DNA of 64,000 nt from assembly GCF_009905725.1 (NCBI RefSeq), contig NZ_JAAAKV010000012.1:121553-185552 (forward strand). The letters are read 5' to 3'. The notes beneath the pieces were generated by a model that worked only from the letters and a program-made list of their open reading frames with translations, was not told the DNA's origin and did not search any database. Within the stretch, counting starts at the first letter, position 1. Each line of letters opens with the position of its first letter. This document shows positions 15,123 through 23,723 of this stretch, one piece after another. The translations under genes and the position numbers were made by a program. The DNA comes from Emticicia sp. CRIBPO (GTDB lineage: Bacteria; Bacteroidota; Bacteroidia; Cytophagales; Spirosomataceae).

Positions 15123-16715
15123 TCAAAGGTTGTTTACCTTCTTGTCTTTAGGGTATTTAACAGTATATTTCAGATTTAGTTCTCTGCTTTGTGCAGGCGG
15201 AAGGGTAACTTCCCAGGTTACCTTGCCCGTGGCTTTGTCATACTGGGCACCGTCAGCTTCTTCCAGGCTTACTTCTATGGAACTGTCCTGCGAAACCGGA
15301 ACCTGGTCCTGTACGATGACCGTCACGGGTTCAGATTTGGCATTCCTGATGGTGGTTCTGTATCCGAATGACTCACGGATAGAAGAGCCCATCGATTTAC
15401 GGGCTTTATAATTCTCAATTTCTTCTCTTTTTGAAGTAATCTTCTTGTCTCTTCCCAGGCTGAAGATCATTTTCTCTTCAGTGCCAACGCCGGCTACCCT
15501 GCTTTTCCCGATAAATGTATCTTCAAAGTAAACGTTTGCTTCACCCGGAAGTAAATTATACTTCTCCCACTCAGTCACCTCCGTGGTCAGGAATCCGTCT
15601 GTGTCCAGCTTGGGAAGGATATAATTACTGAATTTGGAAGGCAATGAATAATTCCTGATCTCCACCAGCTCAGGGTTTCCGCCACTTGGTATAGAATAAG
15701 GCAGGTCAATCTCAAAATTGACAGATAAAGCCGACTCCACCACCCTGGTATAATCAGCCGTACTCTGAACCTCCATCAGAGGCTCGGATCCGGCAGCCGG
15801 AGCAGGTGCCATAGTTAAAACTTTTGACTCCACCCTGGCCGCTCTGACGTTATCAGAATAGACCGGCTGAGGCTCGAAAATGGACAGGAACTGCGGATAT
15901 AATTCAGGTTTCTGACCACCTTCAGACGGATTGGAAGTCGAAAGGGTGAGTTTCACATTACTCCAGTCAATACCCGTATTCTGATAAACATTCGCACGGT
16001 AAGCCATCAGAACCGGGCTCGTTGTATTTTTAATCCTGACATCATAACTCGGATACCAACCCACATTATTGACCACATAGGAAAGTGACAAAGCGGCACT
16101 CACGGGGCCTTTGGCAGAAACAGCCAGCTCAATTTCACCGGTCGGGAGCCTGCTTCCGGGATTCGATGCCAGTTGTCTTTCCAGACGCAGTTTCTTTTCC
16201 TTCAAGGGAGCCAGCTGACGGGTAAGCTGTAGTTTCCTCGTACCCAGCTCTGTTAATTTGGTCCTGAAAAAGTCGATCATTTCTTTAAAGTCTTCAGGCA
16301 CCAACCCGTCCTTATCACTTTTAACATTTGAATTGGCCATCACCATACGCTCTTCATTGGCCACTACGCCCAGGAGCATGTCGATATTTTCAATTTCAGT
16401 ACCTACTATGGCGATGGAATCCTGGATGGCACTGACTTTCTTATTCGTGAGATTGGTCCTGTATTTTACACTTAAAATGACAAAATCGCCCTTCCCTCCT
16501 ACTTTGATACTGTTCTGATCGATTGTGGAAGCGATATCATCCAGAATAACTTTGGAGTTTCCTGCCATGATGTTGACAGTGGCTGAGGCATCAATCTGAG
16601 CTTTGGTCTGAAAAACGGTTACATGGTCAATTTTGGGACTGATCCTTTTACTGGTCTGACCGAAAATCGATCCGTATAACCCAAACAATAAAACCAGAAT
16701 TGATAAATGTTTCAT
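15123..16715 (-). CDS. Mucoidy inhibitor MuiA-like / DUF4139 domain exported protein
   Basis: A 530-residue protein with a signal peptide (MKHLSILVLLFGLYGSIFG). It has an N-terminal DUF4140-like beta domain (KIDHVTVFQTKAQID), a coiled-coil middle (about residues 120-185, LTELGTRKLQLTRQLAPLK) and a C-terminal DUF4139 beta region with the family-typical YVVNNVGWYPSYDVR and YRTTIRNAKSEPVTV. The name comes from a Rhizobium protein affecting mucoidy; its biochemical role is unknown. It is the first gene of the minus-strand operon with DUF502 and the exported hypothetical protein. Confidence 0.87.
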   Translation of the reverse strand: MKHLSILVLLFGLYGSIFGQTSKRISPKIDHVTVFQTKAQIDASATVNIMAGNSKVILDDIASTIDQNSIKVGGKGDFVILSVKYRTNLTNKKVSAIQDSIAIVGTEIENIDMLLGVVANEERMVMANSNVKSDKDGLVPEDFKEMIDFFRTKLTELGTRKLQLTRQLAPLKEKKLRLERQLASNPGSRLPTGEIELAVSAKGPVSAALSLSYVVNNVGWYPSYDVRIKNTTSPVLMAYRANVYQNTGIDWSNVKLTLSTSNPSEGGQKPELYPQFLSIFEPQPVYSDNVRAARVESKVLTMAPAPAAGSEPLMEVQSTADYTRVVESALSVNFEIDLPYSIPSGGNPELVEIRNYSLPSKFSNYILPKLDTDGFLTTEVTEWEKYNLLPGEANVYFEDTFIGKSRVAGVGTEEKMIFSLGRDKKITSKREEIENYKARKSMGSSIRESFGYRTTIRNAKSEPVTVIVQDQVPVSQDSSIEVSLEEADGAQYDKATGKVTWEVTLPPAQSRELNLKYTVKYPKDKKVNNL

Positions 16716-16912
16716 GATATTTTGTGTATTTACTCCTTAAAAAGTACGCATTTTCAAATAAACGCAAAAAATCAAAAAATACATCAAACAACAGATAATC
16801 TTTTTTGACCAGGGCAATGAATTGCACTTTATTTAATAATTTCGCACCGGAAGCCGAAAAAACCTGTTCATTAAGATAACCGGGTTCCGGACATCCTCTA
16901 AAACAAGAAAGC

Positions 16913-17983
16913 ATGTATTCATCTGAAAAAGTCAGAAAATTCACAGAAAAAATATTCAGGGCCATCGGATGTTCCAACCGCGATGCCAGACTGGCAGCCG
17001 ATGTCCTGGTCAATGCAGACCTCAGGGGGGTAGACTCTCACGGTGTAGCCCGGCTGGCCGGTTATGTCAGGTTATTTGACCACGGCAGGTTAAATCCGAA
17101 ACCGGAAATCAAAATCATTCATCAAACCCCGAGTACAGCGGTTATCGACGGCGACAAAGGCCTTGGCCTGGTAGTGGCTCCGTTTGCCATGAAAATAGCC
17201 ATAAAAAAGGCCCAAAGGGCAGGTTCTGGGTGGATTTCAGTGCAAAACTCAAATCATTTTGGCATTGCCGGTTACCACGCCATGCTGGCGTCTGACCAGG
17301 ACATGATCGGATGGGCGATGACCAATGCCGCTCCGCTCGTTGTCCCGACATTCTCAACAGAAAAATTATTAGGCACCAACCCCATAGCTCTGGCCGTTCC
17401 TGCCGAAACGCAACCCGCTTTCGTAGCTGATTTTGCGACAACGGCGGTAGCTTACGGAAAAATGGAAATCCTTCAAAGAAAAGGCCTGGACGCTCCCTTA
17501 GGATGGGTACAGGACGAAAAAGGTCTCCCGACTGCCAATGCCAATGCGGTAAAAGAAGGAGGCGGATTGCTTCCCCTGGGTGGTGACCGTGAGCACGGAA
17601 GTCATAAAGGATATGGGCTGGGAGCCATTGTAGATATACTTTCCGGGGTTTTATCCGGAGCCAATTTCGGGCCATGGGTCCCCCCGTTCGCCACCGCAGG
17701 CTTTCACGGGGTGGCAGCAGAACAGGTCGGTAAAGGCACAGGCCATTTTCTGGGAGCCATGAGGATAGACGGTTTCAGATCAAAAGAAGACTTCAAGAAA
17801 AGCATGGACGTGTGGATCAACCGTTTCAGATCAGCCACACACATTGACGGAGAAAAAGTACAGATACCCGGCGACCAGGAAAGGAATTTTATGGCCGAAA
17901 GACTCGCAAACGGCATTCCGTTGAACGAAAAAGTAGTGGAAAGCCTTGAGGAACTGGGCCAAAGATTTAAAATCAGGTTTTAA
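16913..17983 (+). CDS. Malate/L-lactate dehydrogenase (Ldh/YlbC/YiaK) family oxidoreductase
   Basis: An NAD(P)-dependent 2-hydroxyacid dehydrogenase of 356 residues. It belongs to the sequence family of YiaK, ComC and ureidoglycolate dehydrogenase and is unrelated to classical LDH. Family motifs: DLRGVDSHGVARL near residue 45, VQNSNHFGIAGYHA (catalytic His), MTNAAPLVVPTF, and GSHKGYGLGAIVDILSGVLSG. The substrate is uncertain (malate, lactate or another 2-oxoacid). It is followed after 24 bases by the N-carbamoylputrescine amidase-like gene on the same strand, a likely two-gene operon; the metabolic link between them is not evident. Confidence 0.9.
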   Translation: MYSSEKVRKFTEKIFRAIGCSNRDARLAADVLVNADLRGVDSHGVARLAGYVRLFDHGRLNPKPEIKIIHQTPSTAVIDGDKGLGLVVAPFAMKIAIKKAQRAGSGWISVQNSNHFGIAGYHAMLASDQDMIGWAMTNAAPLVVPTFSTEKLLGTNPIALAVPAETQPAFVADFATTAVAYGKMEILQRKGLDAPLGWVQDEKGLPTANANAVKEGGGLLPLGGDREHGSHKGYGLGAIVDILSGVLSGANFGPWVPPFATAGFHGVAAEQVGKGTGHFLGAMRIDGFRSKEDFKKSMDVWINRFRSATHIDGEKVQIPGDQERNFMAERLANGIPLNEKVVESLEELGQRFKIRF

Positions 17984-18007
17984 GATCAGCATATTTAAGA
18001 CTATCAT

Positions 18008-18880
18008 ATGAAAAATGTCAATATAGGACTGGTTCAGATGTCGTGTTCAGCCGACGTTGAAGCCAACATCCAAAAAGCAGTTAAAGGAATTGAAGAAGCG
18101 GCCGCCAAGGGTGCCAACATCGTTTGTCTTCAGGAGCTGTTTACCTCTCTTTATTTTTGTGATGTGGAAGATCATGAAAATTTCAAACTGGCAGAAGCCA
18201 TCCCCGGCCCTACCACAAGCACCATGGAAGAGCTGGCTAAAAGGCTGAATGTGGTCATCATTGCCTCTCTTTTTGAAAAAAGAGCCCAGGGACTTTACCA
18301 CAACACCACCGCCGTTATCGACGCCGACGGCAAATACCTTGGCAAATACCGCAAAATGCATATTCCGGATGATCCGGGTTATTATGAAAAGTTCTATTTC
18401 ACTCCGGGTGACCTCGGATATAAGATATTCGAAACCAAATTTGCCAAAATAGGTGTACTGATCTGCTGGGACCAGTGGTATCCGGAAGCCGCCAGGATCA
18501 CTTCACTGATGGGAGCTGAAATATTGTTTTATCCGACCGCCATAGGCTGGGACGAAAGCGAGACCAACCCGGTTATCAACCAGGAACAACACGATGCCTG
18601 GCAAACCATACAGAGGTCTCATGCAGTAGCCAACGGCCTGTATGTAGTATCTGTCAACAGGGTGGGTAGTGAAGCCGGACAAAAATTCTGGGGAGGTTCA
18701 TTTGTAGCCAATCCGCATGGCCGCCTGCTTTACCTAGCTTCGCATGATCAGGAAGAGGTACATGTAGAAAAAATAGACCTGGATCAGACAGAATACTACC
18801 GGACCACCTGGCCGTTCCTCCGTGACCGCCGCATAGACAGTTATCAGCCGATTACGAAACGGTTTATTGATAGGGATTGA
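18008..18880 (+). CDS. aguB: N-carbamoylputrescine amidase-type carbon-nitrogen hydrolase
   Basis: A nitrilase-superfamily amidase of 290 residues that would hydrolyse N-carbamoylputrescine to putrescine, CO2 and ammonia. The Glu-Lys-Cys triad is visible: Glu43 in CLQELF, Lys116 in KYRKMHIPD and Cys153 in VLICWDQWYPEAAR. The segment IGWDESETNPVINQEQHDAW and the C-terminal WPFLRDRRIDSY match AguB proteins rather than generic omega-amidases. The usual partner, agmatine deiminase (aguA), is not in the window. A strong hairpin follows the stop. Confidence 0.9.
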   Translation: MKNVNIGLVQMSCSADVEANIQKAVKGIEEAAAKGANIVCLQELFTSLYFCDVEDHENFKLAEAIPGPTTSTMEELAKRLNVVIIASLFEKRAQGLYHNTTAVIDADGKYLGKYRKMHIPDDPGYYEKFYFTPGDLGYKIFETKFAKIGVLICWDQWYPEAARITSLMGAEILFYPTAIGWDESETNPVINQEQHDAWQTIQRSHAVANGLYVVSVNRVGSEAGQKFWGGSFVANPHGRLLYLASHDQEEVHVEKIDLDQTEYYRTTWPFLRDRRIDSYQPITKRFIDRD

Positions 18881-18913
18881 GAAAGTCTTGAATGCCTCAA
18901 TAAAAAATAATTC

Positions 18914-18955
18914 TGAATGAGTGAACGAGGAGATATTCCTTCGTTCACTCATTCA
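18914..18955. terminator. Bidirectional terminator hairpin
   Basis: Arms of 15 bp, TGAATGAGTGAACGA (18914-18928) and TCGTTCACTCATTCA (18941-18955), are perfect complements with a 12-base loop. It sits between the convergent ends of aguB and the NfeD-family gene. Confidence 0.78.
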
Positions 18956-18959
18956 AGAC

Positions 18960-19394
18960 TCATGATTGCTTAACAACAAACAACTTAATCCCTTCTATCT
19001 TTTTAATGATTACTTTTTCGTCGGGCAGAAGGCTGTTCAGGCTGTCTGAAAAGGCCATCCATTCTGACCCGCGGTAGAAGACCTTGCCTTCTCCGCCCAC
19101 AGGAATCTCCACAGAAACCCTCGCATGTTCATCAATAAATTCTGTGTAGGACCCTTGCTCTTTGAGAAAGAGTTCCTTGAATTTTTTCCGGAACAATACC
19201 AGGGAAATGACGGAGCTGAAACAAAAAACGATCAACTGGGCACTGGTTTCATCCAAAAGCCCCAGGTAACTGAATACCGCCGTAATAAAAGCCCCTACGC
19301 CGAAAAATATAGAGTAGAACGAAGTGGAAAATATCTCCACGATGAGCATAATCACGCCCACAATAACCCAGATGGTAACGTTCGATAAGTCCAT
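18960..19394 (-). CDS. NfeD family membrane protein (short form)
   Basis: A 144-residue short NfeD: two to three hydrophobic segments over residues 7-68 (IWVIVGVIMLIVEIFS, IFFGVGAFITAVFSYLGLL, IVFCFSSVISLVLF) and a C-terminal OB-fold domain (GGEGKVFYRGSEWMA, then VIIKKIEGIKLFV). Short NfeD proteins are genetically and physically linked to SPFH proteins and help organise membrane microdomains. Here the SPFH gene lies 23 bases upstream on the same strand, matching that pairing. No protease domain is present. Confidence 0.9.
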   Translation of the reverse strand: MDLSNVTIWVIVGVIMLIVEIFSTSFYSIFFGVGAFITAVFSYLGLLDETSAQLIVFCFSSVISLVLFRKKFKELFLKEQGSYTEFIDEHARVSVEIPVGGEGKVFYRGSEWMAFSDSLNSLLPDEKVIIKKIEGIKLFVVKQS

Positions 19395-19417
19395 AGTTTT
19401 ACAATTTAAAATCTTAC

Positions 19418-20329
19418 TTATTTGGTCTCCTGTTGTTTGATCACACTCATGGCAGTAGCAATTACCGCCGAAACGTCAGCCAGGTTGGACGGCAAAATCA
19501 TCGTATTGGTTGATTTAGCCAGTTTACCAAACTGATCGATATAATTTTCAGCCACTTTCAATTGTACCGCTTCCATACCACCTTTCTCTTTGATGGCAGA
19601 AGCCACGAGACGGATACCTTCAGCGGTTGCTTCTGCAACGGCCTTGATCGCAGAGGCTTCACCTTCGGCTTTGTTGATCTGCTGCAGCTTCTGAGCTTCA
19701 GATTCCAACACCACACGTTCTTTCTCACCTTCAGCCACATTGATGGCAAATTGTTTTTTACCTTCAGATTCCAGGATAACTGACCTTTTTTCACGCTCAG
19801 CCTGCATTTGTTTCTCCATGGCTTGTAATACCGTGGTCGGTGGCGTAATGTTTTTGATCTCATAACGCAGGACCTTCACACCCCAGCCGATAGCGGCTTC
19901 ATCGATGGCGGCCACCACAGCCAGGTTGATCACCATACGCTCTACGAAAGTTTTGTCAAGGTCAATCTTACCGATCTCACTACGCATGGTCGTCTGAGCC
20001 AGCTGGGTAACTGCAAATACGTAGTCGTTGATACCGTAAGAAGCCTTTTGGGGATCTACCACCTGGAGGAATATCACACCGTCAACACGCACCTGCACGT
20101 TGTCACGCGTAATACATATCTGTTCATGAATGTCATAAGCCTGTTCTTTCAAGCCGTGTTTATAGGCTATTCTGTCAAAAAAAGGAATGATAAAGTTGAT
20201 ACCGGGCTGAAGGGTTCCGGTAAATTTACCGAGACGCTCCACGATATAAGCTTTTTGCTGAGGCACAACTTTTACGGCCATCATAATGACCACGACCACT
20301 AAAAGGGTAATTGCTAAAGTAGGGTACAT
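19418..20329 (-). CDS. SPFH domain (stomatin/paraslipin, QmcA-like) membrane protein
   Basis: A 303-residue membrane-scaffold protein: one N-terminal hydrophobic anchor (LAITLLVVVVIMMAVKVV), the SPFH core starting PQQKAYIVERLGKFTGTLQPG, and a long helical coiled-coil tail rich in Ala/Glu (EKERVVLESEAQKLQQINKAEGEA). The order fits QmcA/paraslipin proteins, which oligomerise in the inner membrane and modulate proteases such as FtsH. It precedes the NfeD-family gene in a two-gene operon. A TATCTTTG promoter box (complement at 20360-20367) lies 31 bases upstream. Confidence 0.93.
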   Translation of the reverse strand: MYPTLAITLLVVVVIMMAVKVVPQQKAYIVERLGKFTGTLQPGINFIIPFFDRIAYKHGLKEQAYDIHEQICITRDNVQVRVDGVIFLQVVDPQKASYGINDYVFAVTQLAQTTMRSEIGKIDLDKTFVERMVINLAVVAAIDEAAIGWGVKVLRYEIKNITPPTTVLQAMEKQMQAEREKRSVILESEGKKQFAINVAEGEKERVVLESEAQKLQQINKAEGEASAIKAVAEATAEGIRLVASAIKEKGGMEAVQLKVAENYIDQFGKLAKSTNTMILPSNLADVSAVIATAMSVIKQQETK

Positions 20330-20359
20330 AAGAATATATATTTAAATTAATGGATTTTA

Positions 20360-20367
20360 CAAAGATA
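20360..20367 (-). promoter_or_regulatory. Probable SPFH-NfeD promoter (-7 box)
   Basis: CAAAGATA on the plus strand reads TATCTTTG on the minus strand, an exact TAnnTTTG match 31 bases before the SPFH start. No good -33 box is seen. Confidence 0.48.
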
Positions 20368-20591
20368 GCATTTTTGGCCAGATTACCATCGGAAATTGGG
20401 ACAAAACACCCTTTTCCCGTTTAAATCAAGGCAAAAGATTTACAAGCGGAAGAACAGGAACGGGCGGCACAAACCGGATTAATGCTGCGTAAACGTAAAA
20501 TTATTAAAATATTATCAGACTGTTAAATCGCTTTTCTGAACTAAAAAACTTATTTTCATGACTTTAGCACTGTTATTCAAAATAGAAACAC

Positions 20592-20599
20592 TAATTTTG
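20592..20599 (+). promoter_or_regulatory. Candidate promoter (-7 box) of the pseudouridine synthase gene
   Basis: TAATTTTG matches TAnnTTTG and lies 51 bases before the ATG. The upstream -33 element is not recognisable. Confidence 0.4.
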
Positions 20600-20649
20600 T
20601 ACCCAAATAATACAATTAAAATAATTACAGTAGTGATACTGCAAGACCA

Positions 20650-22386
20650 ATGAGAAAAAGAATTCAAGAAAAAGATTCTTCGAGGGGAGAAAAAGGAAGA
20701 AGTACAGACAGAAGAAGACCGGAAAACAGGGGACCTAAAGACGGTGCTGCTACAGCAAAAGGAAAGCCGTTCGGAAAAAATGACCCGTTTAAGAAAGATG
20801 GTTTCAAACCAAGAGAGGCGGGAGCAAAACCATTCGGAGAAAAGAGAGAAGGCGGATTTAAGCCGAGAGAATCAAAACCATTTGACAGGAAGCCTTTCGG
20901 ATCAGACAACAGAGGCGGTGACAGAAGAGAAGGCGGATTCCAGCCACGAGAATCCAGATCATCCGACAAAAAACCTTTCGGATCAGACAACAGGGGTGGT
21001 GACAGAAGAGAAGGCGGTTTCCAGCCAAGAGAAGCCAGATCATTCGACAAAAAACCTTTCGGATCAGATAACAGAGGCAGCGACAGAAGAGAAGGCGGTT
21101 TCCAGCCGAGAGAAGCCAGATCATTCGACAAAAAACCTTTCGGATCAGATAACAGAGGCGGCGACAGAAGAGAAGGCGGGTTCCAGCCACGAGAATCCAG
21201 ATCGTTCGACAAAAAATCTTTCGGAACAGATAGCAGAGGCGGCGACAAAAGAGAAGGTGGCTTTAACAGGTCATCAGATTCAAGAGATTCACGTCCATTC
21301 GACAAAAAACCTTTCAGATCAGATAACAGGGACAGCGATAAAGAAGCAGGCGGATTCCAGCCGAGAGAAAGCAGGTCATTTGACAAAAAACCTTTCAGCC
21401 CGAGAACAGACGACAGATTCTCAAAATCTGACGACAGGGCTTCTTCAGATTCCAGATCAAAAGAATTCCAAAACAAAAGCACCGGAAAACCAGCTTTCTT
21501 CAAAGGCAAAGCCCGTGAAGAAAAAGAAGGTGAAAATTCTGAAGCATTGGATGCCCGCAGAGAAAAGCTTTCTGAGAACAGACAGACCGGCTTAACCTAT
21601 GCTCCTAAATATGATGAAGATCGTATGAAGAAGCAATTGCCTCCCAAAGTCCTTAAGAACATCAAAGAAGAAAAAGACGGCACCATCAGGCTCAACAGGT
21701 ACATTGCCAACGCAGGTCTTTGCTCCAGGAGAGAAGCCGATGAGTTTATTTCAAGCGGTCAGATTACCGTCAACGGGAAAGTGATCGACGAAATGGGCTA
21801 TAAAGTGCAGCCAAGTGATGTGGTCAAATACGGCCGTAAAATACTTAACCGTGAAAAAATCGTTTATGTGCTTCTGAACAAGCCGAAAGATTTCATTACC
21901 ACAACCGAAGATCCGGAAGACCGTAAAACAGTAATGGAACTGGTAGCCAAGGCATGTGAAGAGAGAATCTACCCGGTAGGTCGTCTTGACAGAATGACAA
22001 CAGGCTTACTTTTACTGACCAACGACGGCGAACTGGCTGACAAACTCTCCCACCCTTCCAACGGTATTAAAAAAGTGTACCAGGTTGAACTGGATAAACC
22101 CATCACCCAGGAACACTTTGATATGATCCTGGCGGGTATTGAGCTGGAAGACGGCCAGGTAAAAGCCGATGACCTGGGCATTATTACACCTGACGGAGAA
22201 GTAGTCGGTATCGAAATCCACAGTGGTAAAAACAGGATTGTAAGAAGAATTTTCGAGCATCTCGGTTATGAAGTACTTAAACTTGACAGAACCACTTATG
22301 CAGGCCTGACCAAAAAGGATTTGCCAAGAGGAAAATGGCGTTTTCTGACGGAAAAAGAAGTTATCAGACTAAAATATATGATTTAA
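20650..22386 (+). CDS. Large-ribosomal-subunit/RsuA-family pseudouridine synthase with long repetitive N-terminus
   Basis: Makes pseudouridine in rRNA. The conserved part is only the last ~240 of 578 residues: an S4 RNA-binding domain (IRLNRYIANAGLCSRREADEFI) and an RsuA/RluB catalytic domain with the aspartate motif VGRLDRMTTGLLLLTNDGE. The first ~330 residues are a disordered, Arg/Gly/Asp/Lys-rich tail containing five nearly identical 27-residue units (EGGFQPRESRSFDKKPFG..., 81 bp each). Bacteroidota RluB-like proteins often have such basic tails, probably for RNA contact. It is likely RluB-type, though the target uridine cannot be told. The coiled-coil protein gene follows after 45 bases. 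Confidence 0.9.
   Translation: MRKRIQEKDSSRGEKGRSTDRRRPENRGPKDGAATAKGKPFGKNDPFKKDGFKPREAGAKPFGEKREGGFKPRESKPFDRKPFGSDNRGGDRREGGFQPRESRSSDKKPFGSDNRGGDRREGGFQPREARSFDKKPFGSDNRGSDRREGGFQPREARSFDKKPFGSDNRGGDRREGGFQPRESRSFDKKSFGTDSRGGDKREGGFNRSSDSRDSRPFDKKPFRSDNRDSDKEAGGFQPRESRSFDKKPFSPRTDDRFSKSDDRASSDSRSKEFQNKSTGKPAFFKGKAREEKEGENSEALDARREKLSENRQTGLTYAPKYDEDRMKKQLPPKVLKNIKEEKDGTIRLNRYIANAGLCSRREADEFISSGQITVNGKVIDEMGYKVQPSDVVKYGRKILNREKIVYVLLNKPKDFITTTEDPEDRKTVMELVAKACEERIYPVGRLDRMTTGLLLLTNDGELADKLSHPSNGIKKVYQVELDKPITQEHFDMILAGIELEDGQVKADDLGIITPDGEVVGIEIHSGKNRIVRRIFEHLGYEVLKLDRTTYAGLTKKDLPRGKWRFLTEKEVIRLKYMI
20848..21252 (+). repeat. Tandem repeat, five units of 81 bp inside the pseudouridine synthase gene
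   Basis: Units begin at 20848, 20929, 21010, 21091 and 21172, each starting GAAGGCGG and encoding 27 residues of the REGGFQPRE/DKKPFGSDNRGGDR type. Degenerate copies continue to about 21400. Because the period is a multiple of three and lacks stops, long false ORFs appear in other frames. Confidence 0.92.
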
Positions 22387-22431
22387 TTTTTTTAATTTGC
22401 GATGCAAATCCTTTAAAATCAATTACAAACA

Positions 22432-23175
22432 ATGGAAGAGAATAAAAAAGAGATCGAAGATAATGCTGCTGAACTGGCAGACAAAGGAAAAGAAACCGTA
22501 GAACAAGCAAAAGCCACTGCTGAAAGCGTGAAAGATGCTGCAGAAGCCAAAGTTGAAGAAGTTAAAGAAGAAACTGCCGCTAAAGTTGAAGAAATCAAAA
22601 CTGAAGCTGCGGAAGCCGTTGAAGAAAAAGTAGCTGAAGTAAAAGCAGCTGCCGAAGAAGCTAAGGAAGAAGTTTCTGCTAAAGTAGAAGAAGTTAAAAC
22701 TGAAGCTGCGGAAGTAGTGGAAGAGAAAGTGGAAGCTGCCAAAGAAACTGCCGAAAGCGTAAAAGAAACGGTAAGTTCGAAATTCGAAGACCTTAAAAAT
22801 GACGCTGCAGAAGCCTTGAGTGATATCAAAGCCAAAGCCAGCGAACTGGTTAACGAAGAAAAAATCAAAGAAATCAAAGAAGATGCTGCTGAAACTTTAA
22901 ACGACGCGAAAGCAAAAGTTAAAGAGATCGCCGGTGAAGCCGGTGAAGCATTCAATACCGCCAAGGCGAAAGTTCAGGAATTGGTTAACGAAGAAAAACT
23001 GAATGAATTCAAAGCCGAAGCTTCTGAAAAATTTGAAGACCTTAAAGAAGATGCTGAAGAAGCCATCAACAAAGCCAAAGTAAAGGCTTCTGAGCTGGCT
23101 ACTGAAGCTGAAGAGGCCGTTCAGGAAGTAACCAAAAAGACAAAAGGATTTTTTGCCAGATTATTCGGTAAATAA
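22432..23175 (+). CDS. Lys/Glu/Ala-rich coiled-coil protein (YtxH/apolipoprotein-like)
   Basis: A 247-residue low-complexity protein made almost wholly of amphipathic helix-forming segments such as AEAKVEEVKEETAAKVEEI and LNDAKAKVKEIAGEAGEAF, in rough 11-residue periodicity reminiscent of LEA/apolipoprotein helices. It has no signal peptide. The C-terminus ends in a short basic-hydrophobic patch (KKTKGFFARLFGK). The same FFxRLFxGK-like ending occurs in the small exported protein at 24759. Function is unknown; stress-protective or membrane-surface roles are guesses. A very strong terminator follows. Confidence 0.78.
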   Translation: MEENKKEIEDNAAELADKGKETVEQAKATAESVKDAAEAKVEEVKEETAAKVEEIKTEAAEAVEEKVAEVKAAAEEAKEEVSAKVEEVKTEAAEVVEEKVEAAKETAESVKETVSSKFEDLKNDAAEALSDIKAKASELVNEEKIKEIKEDAAETLNDAKAKVKEIAGEAGEAFNTAKAKVQELVNEEKLNEFKAEASEKFEDLKEDAEEAINKAKVKASELATEAEEAVQEVTKKTKGFFARLFGK

Positions 23176-23192
23176 TACTGCCTTCAGAGCAT

Positions 23193-23228
23193 AAAAAAAG
23201 AATCCCGGTCACCCGGGATTCTTTTTTT
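23193..23228. terminator. Strong bidirectional intrinsic terminator
   Basis: A 16-bp perfect stem (23193-23208/23213-23228) with GAATCCCGG against CCGGGATTC, a 4-base loop, and A7/T7 tracts on either side. It lies between the coiled-coil gene (plus) and the small exported gene (minus) and can stop transcription in both directions. Confidence 0.93.
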
Positions 23229-23250
23229 ATATGCGATATATACTTTAAAA

Positions 23251-23571
23251 TCAGCAGTTTTCCACATTCAACCCTGTTTTACAGGTATTGTCAAGAGAAA
23301 GACTCATATAATCACCAAAGAATATAGAGAAGACTCTCGAAAAGAAATCAGTAACCAATCCGACGATAGAAGTTGAAATGGTTTTGGTCTCGATTTCAGC
23401 TTCCGGGCTTTTCACCATCGGCAACTCCAGCATCCTGCCTTTCTCAACAGCATTACTCACGATCGAATGCTGGTTTTTCCCTTTGGCTAATGAGTGACTT
23501 TCTGTAAAGCCGATAGCCGAAGCATTAAGAGCGGTCAATGAGATCAGGAAAAATAAGAAGAACTTTTTCAT
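23251..23571 (-). CDS. Small exported hypothetical protein
   Basis: A 106-residue protein with a signal peptide (MKKFFLFFLISLTALNASA). The mature part is short, with a possible amphipathic or membrane-active segment (IVGLVTDFFSRVFSIFFGDY) and two cysteines near the C-terminus (NTCKTGLNVENC). No family is recognised. It is monocistronic with a well-formed promoter 26 bases upstream and a shared terminator downstream, so expression is likely. Confidence 0.65.
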   Translation of the reverse strand: MKKFFLFFLISLTALNASAIGFTESHSLAKGKNQHSIVSNAVEKGRMLELPMVKSPEAEIETKTISTSIVGLVTDFFSRVFSIFFGDYMSLSLDNTCKTGLNVENC

Positions 23572-23596
23572 AATTGTTGATTGATAAATTACTTTG

Positions 23597-23628
23597 CAAA
23601 GATATATGTTTTATTTAGTATTATGCAA
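23597..23628 (-). promoter_or_regulatory. Promoter of the small exported protein gene
   Basis: On the minus strand TTG (complement 23626-23628), a 21-base spacer and TATCTTTG (complement 23597-23604) match the Bacteroidota promoter pattern. The gene's ATG lies 26 bases downstream. Confidence 0.6.
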
Positions 23629-23723
23629 TACAAAGTACTAATTTTTTTTCAATTTTTATTTTCCGGTCTTTTCTGTTCATTCAGGGATTCCTCCTTATCT
23701 CCCCCACTCTTTCCTGCTTTTTA

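Larger units (their letters stand above)
20330..20649. other. Divergent intergenic region of 320 bases with facing promoters
   Basis: No gene is seen. It holds a minus-strand TATCTTTG box (complement at 20360-20367) for the SPFH-NfeD operon and a plus-strand TAATTTTG box at 20592-20599 about 50 bases before the pseudouridine synthase start. The middle is AT-rich without clear inverted repeats. Confidence 0.5.

Noticed and set aside
17142..17675. 177-residue minus-strand ORF within the malate/lactate dehydrogenase gene
   Set aside because: Shadow frame; Trp/Arg/Pro-rich composition and no motif.
20848..21400. CRISPR-like periodic repeats
   Set aside because: The units are 81 bp, contiguous and in frame within a gene, without unique spacers; no cas genes are present.
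20664..21595. Long ORFs of 281 and 283 residues overlapping the pseudouridine synthase gene in other frames
   Set aside because: They arise from the 81-bp stop-free tandem repeat; their composition (Leu/Ser or Ser/Glu strings) merely mirrors the repeat.
22419..22964. Ser/Ala-rich 181-residue minus-strand ORF opposite the coiled-coil gene
   Set aside because: A mirror of the repetitive K/E/A codons on the coding strand, without a family match or start context.
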